From contig NZ_AVQI01000028.1 of NCBI RefSeq assembly GCF_000468115.1, positions 22,724 through 86,723 on the forward strand: DNA of 64,000 nucleotides, written 5' to 3'. The position numbers and the translations under genes are program-made. The notes beneath the pieces were generated by a model that had not been told where the DNA came from, did no database searches, and saw only the letters and a program-made list of their open reading frames with translations. The stretch comes from Treponema socranskii subsp. socranskii VPI DR56BR1116 = ATCC 35536 (GTDB lineage: Bacteria > Spirochaetota > Spirochaetia > Treponematales > Treponemataceae). This document shows, in pieces, positions 8,982 to 16,739 of the stretch (positions within the stretch are counted from its first letter, which is position 1; each line of letters begins with the position of its first letter).

Positions 8982-9887
8982 TTATCTCCCGGGTAAAAGA
9001 CCTGCAATTTTCATCTGTTCCCGCATAAGGTTCAGCACCGATTCGTCCGAAGGCAAACTGGGCAGATAGGGAAGCCCTACGTCCTGCCCGTTCAAATTCG
9101 CATAATCTTTCGTTCCGACGGGGAAACTCGCTTTGTCCAACAAAAGGCGCAAGGGATTTAATGCACGCTGGAACTCCAAGGATTGCCGTATATCTCCCTG
9201 CTCATAGGAACGGTAAATACTGCAAACGAGTTCCGGAAATATATTTGCCATTGTCGCAACGGCGCCGTGTCCCCCGTGCACGAGGGTTCCGTATATCAAC
9301 GTATCCTTTCCGCCGAGCACTTTAAAAGGAGTATGCAGCGTCCGCCGTATCAATTCGCTTGTAAGCGTCATATCGCCGCTTGAATCCTTAATTCCGACGA
9401 TATTGTCACAGCGCTCGATCAGTTTTACAACCAAATCCGCCGTCATACCGTAACCGACACGACCGGGATTGTTGTAAAGCAGCATGTCCTTTCCTTTGAT
9501 CGCATCCGCAATGGAAGAAAAATGATTTAACAATTCTTTTTCATTCGGTTTTAAAAACATCGGCTGCAAAACGGAAACCGCCCGAGCTCCGAGCGAAAGC
9601 GCTTTTTGTGCCAGTGCAATACATTTTTTCGTACCGATAGCTCCGATACCGAAATATACGGGCACCCGTTTTTTAGCTTGATCGAGGATAATCTCCAATC
9701 CCCTGTACTGCTCATCCTCTTCGATTACATAAAATTCCCCGTTGCTCCCGAAAGCCAAAATGCCCGAAACGCCGCCTTCGATAACAAAATCGACCTGCTT
9801 TCGTAATTTTTTTTCGTCGATTCTTTCATTTTCATCGATCGGCGTTAATATCGGCGGAATAATCCCCTTGATGTAATCGGTTGTCAT
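8982..9887 (-). CDS. DHDPS/NAL-family class I lyase
   Basis: Class I (Schiff-base) aldolase or dehydratase of 301 residues, related to 4-hydroxytetrahydrodipicolinate synthase. The carboxylate-binding GSNG (47-50) replaces the GTTG of true DapA. The catalytic Tyr138 is in LLYNNPGR and the Schiff-base Lys167 is in GIKDSS. Because a bona fide dapA lies at 15672-16577 and this gene sits in a catabolic operon, it is more likely a 2-keto-3-deoxy-sugar-acid aldolase or dehydratase. The ATG at 9887 is preceded by GAGGAG. It is four bases from the RraA-like gene. The product is probably pyruvate plus a hydroxyaldehyde, which the reductase at 12991-13875 could consume. Confidence 0.87.
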   Translation of the reverse strand: MTTDYIKGIIPPILTPIDENERIDEKKLRKQVDFVIEGGVSGILAFGSNGEFYVIEEDEQYRGLEIILDQAKKRVPVYFGIGAIGTKKCIALAQKALSLGARAVSVLQPMFLKPNEKELLNHFSSIADAIKGKDMLLYNNPGRVGYGMTADLVVKLIERCDNIVGIKDSSGDMTLTSELIRRTLHTPFKVLGGKDTLIYGTLVHGGHGAVATMANIFPELVCSIYRSYEQGDIRQSLEFQRALNPLRLLLDKASFPVGTKDYANLNGQDVGLPYLPSLPSDESVLNLMREQMKIAGLLPGR

Positions 9888-9930
9888 TTTTTGCTCCTCA
9901 TTGCGACATTACGATTCGATACGTAAATCG

Positions 9931-10923
9931 TTATTTTTTCTTATACGATGCCTTCAGTTCGTCGCTTATATCCATATAAATCTTTTCCTGATTTTTCAGG
10001 AATTCGATCGTATCCTTCGTATCTTTATACAGCGGCACTTGCGAATATGCGTTCCGAATTTGATCTTCATATTCTTTGTTTTTTGTAACGATGTTTTCAC
10101 ATGCTTTGCTCATCTTTTCGATTATTCTGGGATCCGTCCCTTTTACCGCATACAGCACGTAAACCGGATCGAATTCGCCGTTTACCCCCTGCTCTTTTAC
10201 GGTCGGGTATTCAGCCAATGTCGGATGCCGTTCCGACGCGCAATTTCCAAGCACTTTAAATTCGCCGGTTTTGATATAGTCCGCAATATTCGGCATACCT
10301 GCCAAAATGATATCCAAGTGATTTCCCTTCAGCGCGACAACGCGGTCGGAAGCGGAACCCGATGAGACAAGATTAAATTTGGCACCCGCTTTTTCAAAGA
10401 CGACCGCCATATAATTCGACGTCGCACCGGGATTGACGCCGAAACGATATTTTCCGGGATTCTTTTTTGTCTCTTCAATCATGCCTTGAACATCGTTTGC
10501 AGGAAAATCGGAACGGACGGTAACGAATTCTCCCGTTCCCTGTCCGAACGCGCACACGGGATCCAAATCCGGCCAACCTTTTTCCGTAATGCCGAACGCT
10601 TTTGCCGTATGCAGCGGAACGTGATTCATGTAAAATTTATATCCGTCATTCGGAGAATTTACGACGTCTTCCGTTGCGATCGAACCTCCGGCACCGGTGA
10701 TGTTCGTAACGACGACAACGACTCCTATTTCATCTTTTAAGTATTTTGCCAATGTGCGCGCGTTGAAATCGGAGTCCCCGCCGGCAGACATTCCGCATAC
10801 AAGCTGTATGGATTTTTTCGGCCAGTCGAGTTTGCCGGCCGCTTCCGACTTTTTGGAGCAAGCTCCGAATACTATCGTGATCAAAAAAAATACCGCGAAT
10901 AAAAAGAATACTCTGTTTTTCAT
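9931..10923 (-). CDS. tctC: TctC-type solute-binding lipoprotein of a TTT transporter
   Basis: Periplasmic solute-binding protein of the tripartite tricarboxylate transporter (TTT/Bug) family, 330 residues. A signal peptide with lipobox FGAC (Cys22) predicts a membrane-anchored lipoprotein. The Bug-fold hallmark is the N-terminal loop KSIQLVCGMSAGGDSDFNAR at about 37-56, where the ligand carboxylate is bound, and GAGGSIATEDV follows near 80. Bug proteins bind carboxylated ligands such as citrate, tartrate, glutarate or nicotinate. It ends the tctB-tctA-tctC order on this strand, with GGAGGAC before the start. A carboxylate ligand agrees with the sugar-acid or diacid enzymes downstream. Confidence 0.92.
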   Translation of the reverse strand: MKNRVFFLFAVFFLITIVFGACSKKSEAAGKLDWPKKSIQLVCGMSAGGDSDFNARTLAKYLKDEIGVVVVVTNITGAGGSIATEDVVNSPNDGYKFYMNHVPLHTAKAFGITEKGWPDLDPVCAFGQGTGEFVTVRSDFPANDVQGMIEETKKNPGKYRFGVNPGATSNYMAVVFEKAGAKFNLVSSGSASDRVVALKGNHLDIILAGMPNIADYIKTGEFKVLGNCASERHPTLAEYPTVKEQGVNGEFDPVYVLYAVKGTDPRIIEKMSKACENIVTKNKEYEDQIRNAYSQVPLYKDTKDTIEFLKNQEKIYMDISDELKASYKKK

Positions 10924-10966
10924 TTTGTCCTCCTGACTGTAAAATATTTATGTAACGTGTGATGTC

Positions 10967-12448
10967 CTATTTATTAGACCTCTTTATTTGCTTGTATATG
11001 GAAAATACCAAAAATAAAAATGTTAAAAGTATAAATATTCCGGAGATAGGGCGCAATAAAAACGGAAGGAATCGATCATTGGTCATGGAAAGCCCTCGCC
11101 TCAAATTCATCTCAAGCGTTCCGCCTAAAATAAATCCCAAAACCAGCGGCGGCAGCGGGAAATCGAGTTTATTTAAAAAATATCCTATGATTCCGAAAAA
11201 GATAATCGCACCGACATCGAAAATTCTGTTGTTCGTACCGAATGCGCCGATAACGCAGAGCACGACGATCAGCGGCATCAGTATATTTTTGGGAACCGTT
11301 AAAACTTTTACAAAAGCTCGTATTCCCAAGGTTTCGACGATGAGCATCAAAAAGCTCGCGATCAGCATAAAAATAAAGATCGCGTACATTAGATTGCCAT
11401 GGGTTTCAAAGATAAGCGGCCCGGGTATAATGCCGTGTATCATCAATCCGCCTAAAACCATCGCCGTCGTAGTATCTCCCGGTATCCCCAAAGTCAACAG
11501 AGGAATCATAGCGCCGCCTATCGTTGCGTTATTTGCCGTTTCCGACGCCACGAGACCGCTTATCTCTCCTTTGCCGAATTTTTCGGGGGTTTTGGATTGC
11601 GATTTCGCTACCGTATATGCGATCAAATTTGAAGTTCCGCCGCCTATACCGGGCAGGATTCCTATCCCCAAGCCGATCATCGCCGATCGGAACGCATTAC
11701 CCAGCTGCCGGATAAACTCGGTCATCGTGATACCGAAACCTCTCATTTTGACTTTTGGAATATCGAGCGGCTGCTGCAGCGTGCTGTCCGTACAAGTATT
11801 CAATACTTCGGAAATCGCATACAAGCCCACCAATACCGTCAAAATATTAAAACCGGATTTCAGCGTTATTGTGCCCAACGTAAAACGCGGCATACCGACT
11901 ACGGGATCCATGCCGACCGTCGACAATATCAAACCCAAAACGCCCGTCATCAAACCCTTAATCATATTTTCAGACGACAGAACGACGATGAGTACGACCG
12001 AAAAAAGAGCAACGGCAAAATACTCTTGAGGACCGAATTTGATCGCCAATGAAGCCAATACCGGCGATATAAAAATAAGAGCGACGATACCTATCAACGT
12101 ACCGACGAATGAAAATAAAATGCCCACGCCCAAAGCCTTATCGGCTTGCCCCTTAAGCGCAAGCGGCCTTCCGTCGAAACAGGTCGCAACGGAAGAAGGG
12201 GTTCCCGGTATATTAAGCAAAATCGCCGAAATCAAACCGCCCGATATACCGCCGATATACAAACCCATCATCGTACCCATGCCCTCGGTTGTCGTCAGGC
12301 TGTAGGTGATCGGCAAAAAAATCGCTATCGCCATAGTCGCGGAAAGGCCCGGAATCGCGCCGAATATTATCCCGACGATAACGCCTATAAAGACCCAAAT
12401 CAAACTGAGCGGGTTATTAAAAATTACGGAAAGACCTGAAAGGAGCAT
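10967..12448 (-). CDS. tctA: TctA-type large permease of a TTT transporter
   Basis: Large membrane subunit of the tripartite tricarboxylate transporter, 493 residues from the chosen start. The family signatures GAIPGLSATMAIAIFLP near the N terminus and GILPGIGGGTSNLIAYTVAKSQSK near 260 are visible, with about 12 hydrophobic segments. The reading frame is open to 12517, but that would add a charged, unconserved 23-residue leader overlapping tctB. The ATG at 12448 has GGAGG eight bases upstream and starts 14 bases after the tctB stop. Works with TctB and TctC in proton- or sodium-driven uptake of carboxylates. Co-transcribed with its partners. Confidence 0.93.
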   Translation of the reverse strand: MLLSGLSVIFNNPLSLIWVFIGVIVGIIFGAIPGLSATMAIAIFLPITYSLTTTEGMGTMMGLYIGGISGGLISAILLNIPGTPSSVATCFDGRPLALKGQADKALGVGILFSFVGTLIGIVALIFISPVLASLAIKFGPQEYFAVALFSVVLIVVLSSENMIKGLMTGVLGLILSTVGMDPVVGMPRFTLGTITLKSGFNILTVLVGLYAISEVLNTCTDSTLQQPLDIPKVKMRGFGITMTEFIRQLGNAFRSAMIGLGIGILPGIGGGTSNLIAYTVAKSQSKTPEKFGKGEISGLVASETANNATIGGAMIPLLTLGIPGDTTTAMVLGGLMIHGIIPGPLIFETHGNLMYAIFIFMLIASFLMLIVETLGIRAFVKVLTVPKNILMPLIVVLCVIGAFGTNNRIFDVGAIIFFGIIGYFLNKLDFPLPPLVLGFILGGTLEMNLRRGLSMTNDRFLPFLLRPISGIFILLTFLFLVFSIYKQIKRSNK

Positions 12449-12461
12449 CGCACGCAACCTC

Positions 12462-12962
12462 CTAAAGATTAATAATGCCGCTCGGCAAAACCAAAGTAAA
12501 ACATCGGGTAAAAACAATATAGATTATTGCAGTGGATAAAACCGAAATACATAAAAAGAGGCCTATGCGTTGTATGCTGTATTTTTCCTTTGGCGTCAAA
12601 ACGAGTGTTTGAGCGAAAATATAACATACCGTCATAAGCGGGAAACCCAAAACATTCATCAATACGACATAGGCAATCAACAGTACAAAGGTTAAGATTA
12701 TACGGATTCTTCCGCTTTTATTGATCGCTTTCCGAACGACGTCGTCCCCGTCTTTGGTATCTTTTTCGGTAAAATCTTTAATTATTAAAACTATGCTCAG
12801 ACAAACCAATAAGCAAGCCAAAAGCCGCGGGAAAAAAGTGGAATTGATAAATTTATCTTCCAGAATATTGATGCGATGTGACAAATAATAATAAAAAGCC
12901 GCAAAGATAATCATAAAAATCGCTATGACGGTATCTTTATGTCGTTTTATATATGTATTCAT
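12462..12962 (-). CDS. tctB: TctB-type small permease of a TTT transporter
   Basis: Small membrane subunit of the tripartite tricarboxylate transporter, 166 residues with four hydrophobic segments, the typical TctB size and topology. The N-terminal helix (AIFMIIFAAFYYYLSHRI), a cytosolic charged loop (IKDFTEKDTKDGDDVV) and the C-terminal pair of helices are recognisable. TctB sequences are poorly conserved, so its place directly before tctA supports the call. AAGG before the ATG serves as ribosome site. It is 28 bases after garR and 13 bases before tctA. Confidence 0.88.
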   Translation of the reverse strand: MNTYIKRHKDTVIAIFMIIFAAFYYYLSHRINILEDKFINSTFFPRLLACLLVCLSIVLIIKDFTEKDTKDGDDVVRKAINKSGRIRIILTFVLLIAYVVLMNVLGFPLMTVCYIFAQTLVLTPKEKYSIQRIGLFLCISVLSTAIIYIVFTRCFTLVLPSGIINL

Positions 12963-12990
12963 TTTTTTGCCTTACATTTGTCTGTCAAAA

Positions 12991-13875
12991 TCATTTTCCT
13001 ATCTTTACGTTCGTTATCTTTTCATAGTATTTTGCAAGCGCACTGTGATCGTCTTTTTCAAAGCCGTCGGCTTTCAGCGCCTGCATCATTTCCATAACTT
13101 CGGCGGTAAGCGGAACAGGAGAAGTCACCGCATGCGCAGCGTTGAGCGCGTTCGTCAAATCTTTGATATGGAGTTCGATTCTGAAACCGGGCTTGTAATC
13201 GTGCGCGAGCATCATCGGCGCTTTTGCGTTCATAACGGTAGAACCCGCAAGACCGCCCTTTATCGCTTGGAACACGAGTTCGGGGTCGACGCCGGCTTTG
13301 CGCGAAAACATCAGCGCTTCCGCGAGAGAGGCGATATTGCAGGCGACGACGATTTGATTTGCGAGCTTTGCGACGTTTCCCGCACCGAGCTCTCCGACAT
13401 ATACGACCGAGCCCGCCATCGCTTTGAGCACGTCGAAGTAGGTATCGAACAGCTCTTTTTTTCCACCGACCATAACCGACAGCGTGCCGTCTATCGCCTT
13501 CGGTTCGCCTCCCGAAACGGGAGCGTCGAGCATATCGACACCGAGCTTTGCAAGATCGGCTCCGATTTTGCGGCTTTCAACGGGATCGATAGAGCTCATA
13601 TCGATGAGGATCGAGCCTTTTTTCACCGTTTCCGCGATGCCGCCCTTGTCGAAAACGGCCGCGCGCACGTGCGGAGAATTCGGTACCATCGTGATAATGA
13701 CGCTGCATTCTTTCGCAACGGCAGCTCCGTTTTCCGCAGCCTTTGCCCCGCAGCCTACAAGTTCGGCGACTGCGTCTTTATTGAAATCGCATACGACGAG
13801 TTCATGTCCTGCTTTGATAAGGTTTTTGCTCATCGGTTTGCCCATAATACCGAGTCCGATAAATCCTATTTTCAT
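12991..13875 (-). CDS. garR: 2-hydroxy-3-oxopropionate (tartronate semialdehyde) reductase
   Basis: Beta-hydroxyacid dehydrogenase of 294 residues that reduces tartronate semialdehyde to D-glycerate in glucarate, galactarate and glycolate breakdown. The dinucleotide-binding start GFIGLGIMGKPMSKNL (4-19), the substrate loop DAPVSGGEPKA near 120 and the catalytic Lys in GAGNVAKLANQ near 170 are all present. AGGAG before the ATG fixes the start. It is the first gene after the operon promoter. Together with the downstream DHDPS-family and HpcH-type lyases it supports an aldarate-like route to pyruvate and glycerate. A 3-hydroxyisobutyrate dehydrogenase function is the main alternative and would pair with the mmsA-like gene. 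Confidence 0.9.
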   Translation of the reverse strand: MKIGFIGLGIMGKPMSKNLIKAGHELVVCDFNKDAVAELVGCGAKAAENGAAVAKECSVIITMVPNSPHVRAAVFDKGGIAETVKKGSILIDMSSIDPVESRKIGADLAKLGVDMLDAPVSGGEPKAIDGTLSVMVGGKKELFDTYFDVLKAMAGSVVYVGELGAGNVAKLANQIVVACNIASLAEALMFSRKAGVDPELVFQAIKGGLAGSTVMNAKAPMMLAHDYKPGFRIELHIKDLTNALNAAHAVTSPVPLTAEVMEMMQALKADGFEKDDHSALAKYYEKITNVKIGK

Positions 13876-13934
13876 CGTCTTCTCCTATCGCGGCATTCTA
13901 AAAAACAGTTTATCAAATAAAAAATCGTAATCGT

Positions 13935-13953
13935 TTTGTATATTTAACACAAA
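13935..13953. promoter_or_regulatory. 19-bp imperfect dyad at the operon start site, candidate operator
   Basis: Plus-strand sequence TTTGTATATTTAACACAAA has arms TTTGTAT and ACACAAA that pair with one mismatch. It covers the predicted transcription start of the catabolic operon, the classical place for a repressor site. No regulator gene is visible within this operon, so the binding protein is unknown. Confidence 0.4.
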
Positions 13954-13955
13954 AA

Positions 13956-13984
13956 AATATATAATACTATTATATTTTTGTCAA
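13956..13984 (-). promoter_or_regulatory. Promoter of the garR-tct-hpcH operon
   Basis: On the minus strand TTGACA (13979-13984) and TATATT (13956-13961) are separated by 17 bases, a near-consensus housekeeping promoter. Transcription should start near 13949, leaving a leader of about 75 bases before garR. Confidence 0.75.
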
Positions 13985-14225
13985 TATGATTTATAAAAAA
14001 TTACATAAATATCACTGTTTATATAAATTAAATTTATTTTTATATGATATTTACATACATTTTGATAAAAAAATGCATATTTTTGAAATATTACTGCTCT
14101 ATTTCACCGAATTTTCGCTTGCGTACACGATGCGGAAAAACCGAAACTCGCTTCGTATGCATGAGGATATGTAAGAAAGTGCTGATTAAAACGAGGATTA
14201 CAATTCTATTACTTTTTCTTCGATA

Positions 14226-14429
14226 TCATCCCATTATGAGATCGGCGGGGATCATATCTTTAATTTCGGGCGTAATACGCTGCCGATTGTTTAAAATAAG
14301 ATTTACACTTTTAAGCGAAATGCCGAGAATCTCGGCCAGGTCTTCCCGATTCCAGCCGAGTTCTTTCATCGCGTCTTTAATGATGTCTCCGGGACCAGGA
14401 TTGTAAAACGGTTTTACTATTTCAGGCAT
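14226..14429 (-). CDS. Truncated HigA-like XRE-family protein, orphan
   Basis: Small protein of 67 residues with the opening typical of HigA/VapI addiction-module antidotes: PGDIIKDAMKELGWNREDLAEILGISLKSVNLILNNRQRITPE, a complete helix-turn-helix at about 20-55. Intact members continue about 30-40 residues further; here the frame changes character after ITPE and stops, suggesting loss of the C-terminal half. No HigB-type toxin gene is adjacent: upstream is asd and downstream is the AT-rich gap. It may be a remnant of a toxin-antitoxin pair or a stand-alone DNA-binding protein. The ribosome site (GGAA) is weak. Confidence 0.5.
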   Translation of the reverse strand: MPEIVKPFYNPGPGDIIKDAMKELGWNREDLAEILGISLKSVNLILNNRQRITPEIKDMIPADLIMG

Positions 14430-14482
14430 ATCAATTCCATTACGTAATAATGATATCCAAAATCCGCAACCGCTTTCCGCCC

Positions 14483-15583
14483 TTACAGCGCGTCGAAAAA
14501 GCCTTTAGCCTTCAAGAGTTCCGCGTTCAAAATACCGCCGAGCGCGGCACCGCGTTTCGTATTGTGACTCAGCGAAACGAATTTTACGTCGAACACGTTG
14601 CACGGTCGGAGCCGTCCGATAACGCAGGCCATGCCTCCTTCGGTTTCGCGGTCGCGCCTCGGCTGCGGGCGGTTTTCTTCGGAGCGAAGCACGATCGGAT
14701 GAACGGGCGCGGACGGCAGCTGCAATTCCTGCGGAAGCGAGCGATAGCTCTTCCACACGCGCGCGATCTCTTCGATCGAAGGTTTTTTCTCCTGCGGTAC
14801 ATCGAAATCGAGGTTTACGCAGGCGGTGTGTCCGTCGACGACGGGAACGCGCGTACACGTCGACGATACGGCAGGACCTGCCGCATTGACGATTTCGCCG
14901 TCTTTGACCGAACCGAGTATCTTCAAGCATTCGCGCTCGGTTTTTTCTTCTTCGCCTCCGATAAACGGCACGATATTGTCGATCATATCGAAGGACGGCA
15001 CGCCGGGGTAGCCCGCCCCGCTGGTCGCCTGCAGCGTCGTCACGATCATGCGCTTGATCGGATAGCCCGCCTGAATGAGGGCGTGGATCGGCATCATATA
15101 GGTTTGCAGCGAACAGTTCGGCTTTACGACGATAAAGCCCTTGTCCCAGCCGTAATGCCGTTTTTGAAACGCGATCACGTCGAGGTGCGCCCAGTTGATC
15201 TCCGGTACGAGCATGGGTACGTCGCTCGTCCAGCGGTTTGCGCTCGCGTTTGAAACAACGGGAATGCCCTCCGCCGCATAGCGCGCTTCGAGCGCTTTGA
15301 TTTCGTCTTTGCTCATTTCAAGCGCGCTGAACACGAACGCGCATTTGCCGAGCGCACGCGGCGCGTCGTTCGCATCCTCGACGGTAAGCTTTGCAACGCC
15401 CGAAGGGATATCCGCTCCGATGAGCCAGCGGTTTGCGACCGCTTCTTCGTACGATTTGCCCGCAGAGCGCGGACTTGCCGCAACATAGCTCACTTCAAAC
15501 CACGGATGATTTTCAAGCAGCGCGATATAGCGCTGACCGACCATGCCCGTTGCACCGAGCACGCCTACCGGTATCTTTTCCAT
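14483..15583 (-). CDS. asd: Aspartate-semialdehyde dehydrogenase (fungal/archaeal-type)
   Basis: Reduces aspartyl phosphate to aspartate semialdehyde, the branch point for diaminopimelate, lysine, threonine and methionine. At 366 residues it belongs to the longer archaeal/fungal-type subgroup. The NADP-binding GVLGATGMVGQRY is at the N terminus, the catalytic Cys is in VVKPNCSLQTYM near 155, and the active-site His lies in the VDGHTACVNLDF region. The frame is open to 15640, but the ATG at 15583 has AAGGA seven bases upstream and begins exactly at the conserved N terminus. It follows dapA on the same strand after 88 bases, so the two first steps of the DAP pathway are paired. Confidence 0.92.
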   Translation of the reverse strand: MEKIPVGVLGATGMVGQRYIALLENHPWFEVSYVAASPRSAGKSYEEAVANRWLIGADIPSGVAKLTVEDANDAPRALGKCAFVFSALEMSKDEIKALEARYAAEGIPVVSNASANRWTSDVPMLVPEINWAHLDVIAFQKRHYGWDKGFIVVKPNCSLQTYMMPIHALIQAGYPIKRMIVTTLQATSGAGYPGVPSFDMIDNIVPFIGGEEEKTERECLKILGSVKDGEIVNAAGPAVSSTCTRVPVVDGHTACVNLDFDVPQEKKPSIEEIARVWKSYRSLPQELQLPSAPVHPIVLRSEENRPQPRRDRETEGGMACVIGRLRPCNVFDVKFVSLSHNTKRGAALGGILNAELLKAKGFFDAL

Positions 15584-15671
15584 AACAATTTCCTTAATAA
15601 TTTTATTCGTCAAATGTAAGTTCGGCGGAGCGCAACGCACGCCTTACAATCCGCACGATGCAATCCGTGCG

Positions 15672-16577
15672 TTATAATCCGCACGCCGAAAGCGCTTCTT
15701 CGATAATCTTTTTCGCCTCGTCGTGCACATCGACGAGCGGCAAACGCACGCTCCCCGAAGGCAAACCTTTGACACGCATCGCATATTTTATCGACGTGGG
15801 ATTTCCGTCGACAAAGGCCGCTTTGAAAAACGGCAGCAAGCGATAATGAATTTTCCGCGCCGCTTCATAATCGCCGGAAAGAGCAGCTCTTACCATTTCC
15901 GAAACGAGAGCAGGCGCCGCATTCGAAACGACCGATACGACGCCGTCGCCGCCGCATGCGATGAGCGGAAGCGTCATCGCATCATCCCCGCTCAGTACGG
16001 CAAAGTCGGGATGCTTCGATTTAATCGTGTCGATAACGTCCGTCATCTGAGAAATGCTGCCGCTCGCTTCTTTGACGCCCGCGATATTCGGCAAATCCGC
16101 GATGCGCGAAAGCGTCGGCGTATCGATGTTTTTTCCGGTGCGGCCGGCGATATTGTACACGAGGATCGGAATGCCTACGCGAGAAACCGCTTCAAAGTGC
16201 CGGAAGATGCCTTCGGATGAAGGCTTATTGTAATAAGGAGTTACGACGAGAGCGGCATCGGCACCCGCTTTTTTTGCGCGCTCCGTATAGCGGACGGCAT
16301 CGCGCGTATTGTTGCTGCCCGCGCCGAGGACGACGGGTACTTTGACGCTCTTCTCTTTTTCGAACGCACGCACTTCTTCCATTACGACATCGATGATACG
16401 CTGTTCTTCGTCTTCATCGAGCGTCGGCGTTTCGCCCGTCGTACCGAGCGGCACGAGTCCGTCGATGCTCTCTTCCATTTGAAAACGGAGCAGCTTTCGA
16501 TATCCGTCATAATCGATCGAACCGTCTTCCTTTATCGGCGTAATCATCGCCGTAAATGCACCGCGTAACCGTATCAT
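15672..16577 (-). CDS. dapA: 4-Hydroxy-tetrahydrodipicolinate synthase
   Basis: Condenses pyruvate with aspartate semialdehyde, the first committed step to diaminopimelate and lysine. It has 301 residues with all canonical DapA features: GTTGETPTL (45-53), Tyr141 in VYNIAGRTGKN, and Schiff-base Lys169 in AGVKEASG. The TPYYNKP segment (113-119) is also typical. It lies directly upstream of asd, which makes its substrate. This biosynthetic context separates it from the two other DHDPS-family genes in the window (8982-9887 and 42612-43511), which lie in catabolic operons. GAGG five bases before the ATG is the ribosome site. Confidence 0.93.
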   Translation of the reverse strand: MIRLRGAFTAMITPIKEDGSIDYDGYRKLLRFQMEESIDGLVPLGTTGETPTLDEDEEQRIIDVVMEEVRAFEKEKSVKVPVVLGAGSNNTRDAVRYTERAKKAGADAALVVTPYYNKPSSEGIFRHFEAVSRVGIPILVYNIAGRTGKNIDTPTLSRIADLPNIAGVKEASGSISQMTDVIDTIKSKHPDFAVLSGDDAMTLPLIACGGDGVVSVVSNAAPALVSEMVRAALSGDYEAARKIHYRLLPFFKAAFVDGNPTSIKYAMRVKGLPSGSVRLPLVDVHDEAKKIIEEALSACGL

Positions 16578-16727
16578 AATCGCCTCGCATTTTCGAATGA
16601 TGAACGCATTATCGCACGTTTATGCGTTTTGAGCAATGCGCACGAACCTTTGCCTTGCGCTGTGCGCAGTGAGGTATGCGCACGGCTTGGACTTGCACGC
16701 TTACTGTTCGAAACCGCGTAAATCGTT

Positions 16728-16739
16728 TATACTGTACCA
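16728..16739 (+). promoter_or_regulatory. -10 box and six-base gap of the leaderless-type purL promoter
   Basis: TATACT (16728-16733) ends six bases before the purL ATG at 16740 and no Shine-Dalgarno sequence is present. The -35 region is poor (TGTTCG at 17 bases). Confidence 0.5.

Larger units (their letters stand above)
13876..14225. other. AT-rich intergenic region between garR and the HigA-like gene
   Basis: Besides the promoter and dyad listed separately, this 350-base AT-rich stretch holds no convincing gene. The longest open frame (13986-14174, plus) encodes a low-complexity Ile/Tyr/Leu-rich string without a ribosome site, and I treat it as chance. Confidence 0.6.

Noticed and set aside
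13986..14174. 62-codon plus-strand frame in the AT-rich gap
   Set aside because: It is a low-complexity Ile/Tyr/Leu/Lys string without a ribosome site, as expected by chance in AT-rich DNA.
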